A stretch of 64,000 nt of DNA from Kiloniellaceae bacterium (lineage in GTDB: Bacteria > Pseudomonadota > Alphaproteobacteria > Kiloniellales > J153): NCBI GenBank assembly GCA_021776055.1, contig JAJFGP010000144.1, positions 1 to 64,000 on the forward strand, read 5' to 3'. The notes under the pieces were generated by a model that saw only the letters and a list, made by a program, of their open reading frames with translations, made no database searches and was not told the origin of the DNA. Position 1 is the stretch's first letter; each line of letters opens with the position of its first letter. Of this stretch, positions 16,280 to 23,819 are shown piece by piece. A program made the translations under genes and the position numbers.

Positions 16280-17829
16280 GCCGCCGGCTTGCCCATCATG
16301 TCCGGTAACTGAAAGCGTCCCCAATGGTCGACTATGGTCTTGCGCTCCTCCCGGTCTAGCTTTTTGATCGCCGGGTCGCGATAGACCGAATCGTCGTTGA
16401 AATGCGTGGTGGAGACTTCCTCGAACACGCAGCCGGTCTCGCTCCAGAAGCGATGCCAAACGCCCGGCATAACAAGCTGGGTGTCGCCGGGCTTCAGGAC
16501 CTTATGGCGGCCATCGAGTTCGGTGTGCAGCTCGCCCCACAAAATCTGAAAGGTCTCTTCCTTGCGTTTGTGGTAGTGGGAAGGGTGAGCCTGGTCCGGC
16601 AATTGAACCAGTATCTTTTTGCAGTACTCCCGGTTGATGCAATTGATGATCACGGTGCCTGTTTCCCGAAAATGACGAATACCATGGTGATGGGAGTATT
16701 CGACTGCAAACTCGCTGCTAAGCGGGATTCGGGCCAGATTTAGGAGCGCCTTGACTTCATGAACCGCATGCTTGAGCACCTGGACGTCCGGCGTTTGCGG
16801 AATTTCCACGGCCTCCATCATGACCGCGCCGTCGGCCGGAATATCGACAAGCGCCGGGATGCCGGTCTTCCATTGCCCACTCGACAACTGCCCCGCCGTG
16901 AACGGCATGGCGAAGTAAACGTGGCCGCGTGTGATGACAGTGCCTTTCTCGATGGGCTCGCGAGCAAAAACACCGCGCTGGAGACCGGCGATGGCATCGC
17001 GCTCTTCCGGTGCTGGCGGCAGCCGGTCGTATGACCCACACAGGACATGCGCCTTCTGCCACGCGCCTATCCACGCGTCGATTTGTTCGGGGGTGGAGGA
17101 ATAGGCGTTGAGCGTGATCTTGTCCGTCGTCAGGCCGATGTGCCGCTCGAACATTTGTGCGCCTTTGGCAGCGGCAATCATCACCGGGCTGGTATCGGCC
17201 GGGTCCTCATGGGTGGACCATCCTATGACGCAGTCTGGATAGCGTTCTCGGAACGCCGTTACGTTGCTGAGATTGCATTGCCTGTCCGGGGTCGGATAGA
17301 TCGAGACACAATGCATAATCGCATGGTCGACCCCACGGTGATCGAAAAAGCTTTTCAGATCATCGATCTGGTGTAGTTCCAGTCCGCCCGTTGAGAAGAT
17401 GACCGGCTTGCCCGTGGCGGCGATCGCTTCGAGTAGAGGCCAATCAGTGGCCGAGCAACTGGCCACTTTGAGGACGTCAAAGCCCATGTCGACGATGACA
17501 TCCACGGAGTCTTCGTCGAATGGTGTACAGATCGCGATAAGCCCCTGCAAACGGACTTCGTCCAACAAAATCTGAAATGCGGCGCGGTCGAGCTGTGTGC
17601 CGAGGAATCGGGGAATGTGTTTGTTGGTGCTGCCAACCTTGTGGTTCGGGTGAACGAAGCTGTCCAGCTGGCGGAATTGAAATTTGATGGCGCCACGCAC
17701 CTGCCGCGCCTTCAGGATGACGGCGTGCTGTCTGATGATATTCAATCCGTGTTCGACATCGCCTTGGTGATTGTTCGCCAGGTCGAGGACGATCAAGTCC
17801 TCGAAGTCGAAGTTGTTCTCAATAATCAT
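16276..17829 (-). CDS. NeuB-family nonulosonate synthase fused to a C-terminal cupin
   Basis: A 517-residue three-domain protein. Residues 1-270 are a NeuB TIM barrel: LDLANNHQGDVEHGLNIIRQ, AIKFQFRQLDS, ICTPFDEDSVD, VASCSATDWPLLEAI, GWSTHEDP and ERHIGL. Residues 285-345 are a SAF/antifreeze-like domain (GLQRGVFAREPIEKGTVITR). Residues 380-500 are a cupin with SHYHKRKEETFQILWGEL and PGVWHRFWSETGCVFEEVST, supplying His and Glu metal ligands. NeuB enzymes condense PEP with a six-carbon amino sugar. The cupin resembles sugar isomerases, so the fusion may isomerise the substrate as well as condense it. It is likely the partner of the CMP-sugar synthetase at 10.9 kb. Confidence 0.85.
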   Translation of the reverse strand: MIIENNFDFEDLIVLDLANNHQGDVEHGLNIIRQHAVILKARQVRGAIKFQFRQLDSFVHPNHKVGSTNKHIPRFLGTQLDRAAFQILLDEVRLQGLIAICTPFDEDSVDVIVDMGFDVLKVASCSATDWPLLEAIAATGKPVIFSTGGLELHQIDDLKSFFDHRGVDHAIMHCVSIYPTPDRQCNLSNVTAFRERYPDCVIGWSTHEDPADTSPVMIAAAKGAQMFERHIGLTTDKITLNAYSSTPEQIDAWIGAWQKAHVLCGSYDRLPPAPEERDAIAGLQRGVFAREPIEKGTVITRGHVYFAMPFTAGQLSSGQWKTGIPALVDIPADGAVMMEAVEIPQTPDVQVLKHAVHEVKALLNLARIPLSSEFAVEYSHHHGIRHFRETGTVIINCINREYCKKILVQLPDQAHPSHYHKRKEETFQILWGELHTELDGRHKVLKPGDTQLVMPGVWHRFWSETGCVFEEVSTTHFNDDSVYRDPAIKKLDREERKTIVDHWGRFQLPDMMGKPAA

Positions 17830-17844
17830 GGTCTCAGATCACCT

Positions 17845-18774
17845 TCAGTCTCGATTTTCGTGCCCCGCGCCGGGACTCAGCGTCATAAATAGCGTGTCCG
17901 AACGGCCCGATGCTTCCAGATAGGACTTCCAGAAACCGTCGGCCAAGCTGTCGATACCGGCAAGCATCGCATCGCCTTTGGGGCGCCGGTCGCGGAGCCA
18001 CAGCAGGGCGTTGGCCATGCCGTAGCGGTGCAGGTGGCGGGTCTCGTCCACCGCGAAGCCGGCCTGGGCCGCACAGCGCGCCAGCGACGTGGCATCGAAG
18101 TACCAGCGGTGCGCGACCCGGTAAAAGAACGCGGGAAAGGCGTCGGGCAACAGATCCAGCAGGACGTCGGCGCGGTTGGGCGTGCTGATCACCACGCGAC
18201 CGTCGGGCTTCATCAGCGCGCGTATGCCGACGAGGAACGCGCGTGGATCGCGCACATGCTCGATGACCTGAAGGCTGACCGCGACGTCGGCGATGGGCCC
18301 GAGCGTGTCTGCCGCGTCAGCCGCATAGGCATAGGTCTCGTAGCCGCGCGCCGCGAGCGAGGTCTGGAAATGGCGGGCCGGCTCGATGGCGATTGTGCGT
18401 CCCGCGACCCCGCGGACGTGATCGAGGAAGCTGCCGCCACTAGCTCCCACGTCGGCCACCAAGAGGTCACGGAGCCGGTGCGGGTGAATGGCATTCAGGG
18501 CATGGAGCTGTAGATGATCGTGGCCGGCGAAGTGGGCGGTGAGGTCGGTTCCCTGTTCGAGATGTTCCCGGTATGCATCGCTTTCGTAATCATCCTCGGC
18601 CAGGCAGTGAAACTCGTCCAGCCGGTGCGCGCCGCAGCCGGCGCAGGCGGCCACCGTGGCGTCGTCGCGGTGATTGCCAAAGGCGCCATCGCGCACGGCT
18701 CCCTCGTAGACGGCGCTCCAATCGCGCGTGCCGCAGATTTCGCAGGCGTCGAACCTATCGAGCGCGGTGCTCAT
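17845..18774 (-). CDS. SAM methyltransferase with N-terminal zinc-ribbon
   Basis: A 309-residue protein. CEICGTRDW near residue 11 and CAGCGAHR near 44 give a four-cysteine zinc ribbon as in C-methyltransferase-like proteins. The core has VADVGASGGSFLDHVRG as motif I, AIEPARHF, and VSLQVIEHVRDPRAFL. The C-terminal extension (LHRYGMANALLWL, SDTLFMTL) matches the orphan fragment at 12.3-12.6 kb. ATG at 18774 lies in an ATGA overlap with the oxidoreductase. Acceptor unknown. Confidence 0.85.
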   Translation of the reverse strand: MSTALDRFDACEICGTRDWSAVYEGAVRDGAFGNHRDDATVAACAGCGAHRLDEFHCLAEDDYESDAYREHLEQGTDLTAHFAGHDHLQLHALNAIHPHRLRDLLVADVGASGGSFLDHVRGVAGRTIAIEPARHFQTSLAARGYETYAYAADAADTLGPIADVAVSLQVIEHVRDPRAFLVGIRALMKPDGRVVISTPNRADVLLDLLPDAFPAFFYRVAHRWYFDATSLARCAAQAGFAVDETRHLHRYGMANALLWLRDRRPKGDAMLAGIDSLADGFWKSYLEASGRSDTLFMTLSPGAGHENRD

Positions 18775-19862
18775 GCGACGAGCGCGGCCAGGGTGTAGCC
18801 CTTGGCATAGTCGATGTGCACGGCGCGCTTCTCGCGTGCTGAACGGTGGGCAGCGGCGACCACCAGCATGGTATCGAGACCCCGCTCGAGCGTTATCGGC
18901 GAGCGCTGCGGCTCGCTCGCCAGGGCGGCGACCACATGCCGCAGTTCAAGGATGAAATCGTCCGGTCGGGTTTTTTGGATCATATGCTCCCACGTTGGTC
19001 CCGATGGATCGCCCTTAATCACTGCATCGCAGCCGGGTTGGTAGCCGCAATGCCACTCAACAAAGCCGTCGGCTCCCTGGATCCGACCCCATTTCCGCGG
19101 CGGATTGGTGACCACGTCCTGGACGACGCGGCCGCTGAGGCCCGATTCGGTGGTGAGATTGAGGAGACAAAGCCGGTCGTATGCCACCGAGTCGTCCTCG
19201 ACATAATCAAGTGCTGCCGAAACTTCGACCACCCGGCCGGCGCCGACCAGATTGGCAAAATGTTGCCACAGATTGAGTGCGTGCGAATGTTCACCGCTGG
19301 CCCCCCCACCTCTGGCCGAATGGCCGAGATAGCTGTCGCCGGGCCCTGCCAGCCAGGGGTGCGCGGCAAAGATTCCGCCCCAATGTTCGCGGAATTCGAC
19401 ATCGATGGTCACGACCTGTCCCACAACGCCGGCGCGGAGAATTTCCGCGATGTGTTCGCTTGCCTGTCCGACGACGTGATCATAGCCACAGAATACCGGC
19501 ACGCCGCGCTCAGCCGATAGCTCGAAGAGTTCCTGGGCGTGGTCCAGGTGCGGCGGGCAAAGTGGTTTTTCGACGAGGACCGCCCGCGGCGCCTCGCGAA
19601 TCGCCTCGAGGGCGAGGTCTATGTGCGACTCCGGCGGTGTGCCGATGACGATCAGGTCGTAATTTCCTTGCGGCGCAGAGCCTACATCGAACAGCTTAAT
19701 GGCGTCGTCCCAGGCGCCATATCGCCCTGGATAGATTTCCTCTTTCGCGCGGCGTAGCGCAGCGGCGTCCACATCACAAAGATCAACGCTCCAACCCAGG
19801 CGTCGGGCGGCATGGGACAAATGGTTGCCGATTGAGCCGGCACCGAAGACTTTGACTCTCAT
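18771..19862 (-). CDS. Gfo/Idh/MocA family oxidoreductase
   Basis: A 363-residue protein from ATG at 19862 (MRVKVFGAGSIGNHLSH). The N-terminal Rossmann domain ends in LIVIGTPPESHIDLALEA and VLVEKPLCPP, the E-K-P motif whose lysine is catalytic in this family. The C-terminal alpha/beta domain contains GGGASGEHSHALNLWQHF, the expected His-bearing helix. Members oxidise or reduce sugar carbons with NAD(P), often making keto-sugars used to build amino or branched sugars. Likely cytoplasmic nucleotide-sugar metabolism; substrate unknown. Confidence 0.87.
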   Translation of the reverse strand: MRVKVFGAGSIGNHLSHAARRLGWSVDLCDVDAAALRRAKEEIYPGRYGAWDDAIKLFDVGSAPQGNYDLIVIGTPPESHIDLALEAIREAPRAVLVEKPLCPPHLDHAQELFELSAERGVPVFCGYDHVVGQASEHIAEILRAGVVGQVVTIDVEFREHWGGIFAAHPWLAGPGDSYLGHSARGGGASGEHSHALNLWQHFANLVGAGRVVEVSAALDYVEDDSVAYDRLCLLNLTTESGLSGRVVQDVVTNPPRKWGRIQGADGFVEWHCGYQPGCDAVIKGDPSGPTWEHMIQKTRPDDFILELRHVVAALASEPQRSPITLERGLDTMLVVAAAHRSAREKRAVHIDYAKGYTLAALVA

Positions 19863-19875
19863 GACATGCCGCCAA

Positions 19876-21759
19876 TCATTTGGCCACCAACGCATCGACA
19901 GGGATGACCGACGGCGCTCCACTGGTCATGTCGCGGAACAACGGACAGGTCTCCAACAGCTCATCATAACGCCCTTCGTCGATCACGCGCCCCCCGTCGA
20001 GAACGAAGATCTTATCGCAGTCGATAATTGTCGACATGCGATGGGCGATGAGAATTACCGTCAACTCGCCCGCGAGCCCCTCGATCGTGTTGCGGATGTC
20101 TCGTTCGGTCATGTTGTCCAATGCACTCGTCGCTTCATCGAATATCAAAAGCCTGATGTCTTGATAGAGCGCCCGGGCAATCGCGACCCTCTGGCGCTGA
20201 CCGCCGGATAGACGCACAGCGGATTCGCCGATTCTCGTGTCGAGTCCGTCGGGAAGATCGGCGACCAGTTCGGCGAGTTTCGTGAGCTTGATGACCCGCG
20301 TCAGACGCTTCTCATCGACTGACGCCCGATCCAGGCCAAAAGCGATATTTTCACGCAAAGTAGCGTCCAGCATGAAGGGCAATTGGGAAACATATCCAAT
20401 CCTGCCGCGCCATTGGTGGAGTTGCGCGCGACTCAGCCGTGCGCCGTCGATAGAAATTTCGCCCTGTTGCGGCTCTAGTAGACCCGAAAGGATGTCGATC
20501 AGCGTGCTCTTGCCCGCACCGGACGGCCCCGCCAACCCATAAACCTTACCGAACTCGAACCGAACGTCGACACCGTGGAGCGCCGATTGTTTTCCGGTTT
20601 TGTATGTGTAGCCGAGCCCGGTCGTCGAGATTTCCTGCCAGTCCGCGAACCGGTCGACGCCCGTCGATGGGTCAGTAGCGATCGATGGAACCGCCTCGCT
20701 ACTTTCCGTCTCGGCGATCAGATGGCGCATCTCTTCGATCATCGGCAAGACGTTGAGGATTGTACTGAGGTTCGAAATTACAGTACTCAAGATAGGCATC
20801 AAGCGCATCGCCGCGACCACATAAAGGGCAAGAAGCGTCGCCAGTTCGCCGGGCGCCACGCCGCTCGATAACGCGATAACGATGAGCCCAATCATGGCAC
20901 CGTAGCCGATGGTCTCAACGCTCATGCGTGGCAACTGCTGCCATTGCCTGAGACGGTTATCGGCGGCGACCACATGCCTGACCGTGTCACCATATTTGTT
21001 GAGGAAGAACGCTTCTGAACCCGTCATCTTGATGTCCTTGAGTCCAGCAATCGCGTGGGTGCCAAGGATCGAGACTTGGAAATGCCCTAAGCGCTTGATC
21101 TCGGCGTAACGCAGGATAGTAGGCTGGATACCGCGAACCAAAGCCCAGCCAAGGGCGATGCCGAGCACTGAGATCACAGCCCCGGCGCGTGGACTCGCAT
21201 AGATCAGAACACCCATGGTCATGACGCTGAAGATCAGATCGTTGCCAAGCATCAATATGGACCGCAGAAAGGCCCGCGCCCATCCCGCAACATGATTGAG
21301 AACGATAAGGCGCAGGGTCTGGGAGTTGTGTTGAAGCGTCCAGGCATAAGGCGCATTCAGCACGCGTTCCAAAAGTTCCTGGCCTTGCCGCGCCTCGCAG
21401 TCTCCGCAGAACCTATTCTGTACGCCCAGGGTGAACCAGCTGAACAGGTTCTTGAACAGCACCAGGACCAACAGAAGGATCCCGGTGAGAACGAGAAGTT
21501 CGGTCGGTGAGCCAATTCCAAAGAAATCGATCGCCTCTTTGAATTTGGGATGGCCGAGGACACGGTCGGGATCCACCGCCGTCAGAACGAACGGGACAAT
21601 TGCCGTCAGCGCTACCGTCTTGATCAAACCGTCCATTATGATCATCACCCAAACCCAGGTGACGCGACGGCGTTCGGACTTCGCCAGCACCGCCCATCCC
21701 TTCGAGATACCCCGAAGCAAAGACGGTATTTCGATTTTGCCGACGAATTCGATACTCAT
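19876..21759 (-). CDS. ABC exporter, fused permease and ATPase (MsbA/PglK-like)
   Basis: A 627-residue half-transporter. About six membrane segments in residues 30-320 (for example LLVLTGILLLVLVLFKNLF, MIGLIVIALSSGV) precede an ATPase domain: Walker A GPSGAGKST, Q-loop YVSQLPFMLD, signature LSGGQRQRVAIARALYQD, Walker B LLIFDEATSALD, and the H-loop His in LIAHRMS. It would dimerise and flip a lipid-linked glycan or export a lipid, as MsbA and PglK do. No Wzx-type flippase is visible in the window, so this protein or the flippase-like part of the 61.6-kb fusion are the transport candidates. Confidence 0.9.
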   Translation of the reverse strand: MSIEFVGKIEIPSLLRGISKGWAVLAKSERRRVTWVWVMIIMDGLIKTVALTAIVPFVLTAVDPDRVLGHPKFKEAIDFFGIGSPTELLVLTGILLLVLVLFKNLFSWFTLGVQNRFCGDCEARQGQELLERVLNAPYAWTLQHNSQTLRLIVLNHVAGWARAFLRSILMLGNDLIFSVMTMGVLIYASPRAGAVISVLGIALGWALVRGIQPTILRYAEIKRLGHFQVSILGTHAIAGLKDIKMTGSEAFFLNKYGDTVRHVVAADNRLRQWQQLPRMSVETIGYGAMIGLIVIALSSGVAPGELATLLALYVVAAMRLMPILSTVISNLSTILNVLPMIEEMRHLIAETESSEAVPSIATDPSTGVDRFADWQEISTTGLGYTYKTGKQSALHGVDVRFEFGKVYGLAGPSGAGKSTLIDILSGLLEPQQGEISIDGARLSRAQLHQWRGRIGYVSQLPFMLDATLRENIAFGLDRASVDEKRLTRVIKLTKLAELVADLPDGLDTRIGESAVRLSGGQRQRVAIARALYQDIRLLIFDEATSALDNMTERDIRNTIEGLAGELTVILIAHRMSTIIDCDKIFVLDGGRVIDEGRYDELLETCPLFRDMTSGAPSVIPVDALVAK

Positions 21760-21795
21760 GGCTTTACGTACGTCATATCGGGCTGCATGGGCCGG

Positions 21796-23766
21796 TCAAT
21801 ATCCCCACATATGCTGTAGTGAGACGGCCTGATCGCGCCAAACGACAATCAGATTGGCATTCAAATCGGCGTCATAGGACTGCACCAGGAGAGTGCCGAA
21901 TGTGTCGTCGAGATGCGCGCTCTGCTCGGCAAATGCTTCGTCCAACCAGACCATCTGATGGCAGAAGGGGCCCAACGTCCCGTCCGCAACGATCTCGACA
22001 CCGGTCGGGTTCAGCAAGCGCAATCGATAGTCGGCGGCGTTGGCGTAATCGCGCGCGCCGCTGCCGTTGACCAGCAAAACCGCAGGCCGAACTTTCGCGC
22101 CGGCGGGGACACTGGAAAATACGTTCGTTCGACCGGCAAGCATACGATCCTGGGAAAGCCAGTGAGGAAACTCATTCACCTGAATACCAAGGTTGCGCCA
22201 GCAGCTTTGGAATTCGGTGACGTCGAAATCATGGGTGCTACGATGGCGGGCGACCAGATTGCCCGACGGACCACGGCCCCTCGGGTCGAGGTCCATGGCA
22301 ACCCAATCCGGCGCAACCACGATCAGCCCAACGCGATCGCGCATCACAGGGTCCAATTCGCCGAGAACGTCTCGCGCCATTGCCGGCCCGACATCGGTCT
22401 TTTCGAATTTGAACGCGGTTACCAGGGCGCCCTCATGATCGAACGCGGTGATCGAGAAGCATCCGAGCCTCGGCACATTGGCGTCGAACTCGAAGCCGAA
22501 TTCGACCGGATCATCGGCGCCGCTGACGGGGACCGCGTGCGGGTGCAGCATAACACCCGCGTCGGATAGGCCGGTGATCAAGGGCAGCGCCGCTTCGACG
22601 CCGTTCAAGCGGTCCGGTGTTACGCGCAATGGGGCGCGTGCGCTGTGATTGGACGCGATATTTCGGTGATCGCCTCGCGGGCCCGGTACGGCGTCGTCGA
22701 GCGAGAACCAGAACGAGGCACCGTAACCTTTGTATTTGCAGCCGACGTAATCATCGACACCGGAATCGACACCGTCGTTGCGAAAGTCTAACTGCTCGAT
22801 ACGCCGGTCGCGCGAGCGTGTCCGTGAAGAGATTACCTGGCCATCGATACACTCAAGGACGGCGCCCTCTTCGGTGGCATCCAGATCATAGTTCGGCAGG
22901 GTAATCACGAGATTGCCTTTGTTCAGGATCGCGCGGCTGACCTTGAATTCGTTGTCGCTGGCGGGCCCGCGAAAATCATGGCCGCCATGCAGGCTGGTAG
23001 CGGAGTCAGCCCACAGCAGATGGCCGGTGCCGCGCCAGCGGTAATGGCGGCCCCTGGTCAGCACCGGATGAGCGACGAACTGCGAGATACAGGCCGGCCC
23101 CTGGCGATTAGGCAACCATTCGTTCAGATTGACTTTCAGCCCCCGCCGCGGGGGGAGAAGTAGCCATTCGATCTTCGATGTTACTTGATCGAAGACCTCT
23201 ATCTTGACCTGGAGCGGATCCTTCAACCCGAAGAAGTCTTCGAAATGATTGAAGATATAGACGTCCGCATCGCTGCATTCCGCCGGGACGGGCAGGGTGC
23301 CCGCGCAAAATTCAAAGCCGTCAGCCGCCCAGAAAGTGGGCCTGTAACAATCGTGCGCATGCATCAACCGCAATACGTGGCGGTAATCCGGGCCGACGCC
23401 GGGCCCGCCGACGACGACACAGTCAAAATCGCTGAGGGCGATCCGATTTATATTTTCAGCGCCCTGCGCGTGATCGGCATAATTGCTCGACGCCCAGAGG
23501 CAATCCGCGGCCCGTACGCCACTTACGATTGCCTCATAAAACGCTGCGTCCCCATAGACCAGAATACGGTTGTATCCCGCACCGTCCTTGACCGCCTTGA
23601 CGACGTCCGCGACAGTTTTCGATACGCCGTTCGGCGCCTTGCGCATACGGCCCGACATTGGCGGAATGGGAGACTCGCGATCATGCAGTCGATACCGTAG
23701 CACATGCGCGAGCATCGCTGGATCTCGACGCAGTAGACTCACGGCATTACGGATTTTTCTGATCAT
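21796..23766 (-). CDS. Large protein of unknown function (656 residues)
   Basis: ATG at 23766 follows a strong GGAGGAGA ribosome site. I do not recognise the family. The first 200 residues look alpha/beta: ILVYGDAAFYEAIVSG and VVVGGPGVGPDYRHVLRLMH are Rossmann-like strands and loops, followed by YIFNHFEDFFGLKD. Residues 250-400 look beta-rich, and the C-terminus ends LIVVWRDQAVSLQHMWGY. There is no signal peptide or membrane segment. It lies between the ABC exporter and the kinase-glycosyltransferase fusion, so a role in glycan assembly or control is inferred from position alone. It could be a multi-domain glycosyltransferase accessory protein. Confidence 0.7.
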   Translation of the reverse strand: MIRKIRNAVSLLRRDPAMLAHVLRYRLHDRESPIPPMSGRMRKAPNGVSKTVADVVKAVKDGAGYNRILVYGDAAFYEAIVSGVRAADCLWASSNYADHAQGAENINRIALSDFDCVVVGGPGVGPDYRHVLRLMHAHDCYRPTFWAADGFEFCAGTLPVPAECSDADVYIFNHFEDFFGLKDPLQVKIEVFDQVTSKIEWLLLPPRRGLKVNLNEWLPNRQGPACISQFVAHPVLTRGRHYRWRGTGHLLWADSATSLHGGHDFRGPASDNEFKVSRAILNKGNLVITLPNYDLDATEEGAVLECIDGQVISSRTRSRDRRIEQLDFRNDGVDSGVDDYVGCKYKGYGASFWFSLDDAVPGPRGDHRNIASNHSARAPLRVTPDRLNGVEAALPLITGLSDAGVMLHPHAVPVSGADDPVEFGFEFDANVPRLGCFSITAFDHEGALVTAFKFEKTDVGPAMARDVLGELDPVMRDRVGLIVVAPDWVAMDLDPRGRGPSGNLVARHRSTHDFDVTEFQSCWRNLGIQVNEFPHWLSQDRMLAGRTNVFSSVPAGAKVRPAVLLVNGSGARDYANAADYRLRLLNPTGVEIVADGTLGPFCHQMVWLDEAFAEQSAHLDDTFGTLLVQSYDADLNANLIVVWRDQAVSLQHMWGY

Positions 23767-23819
23767 TGATTCTCCTCCATGGCCCGCATCGGTTTAACCA
23801 GCTCAGCCCGTGATCCCGT

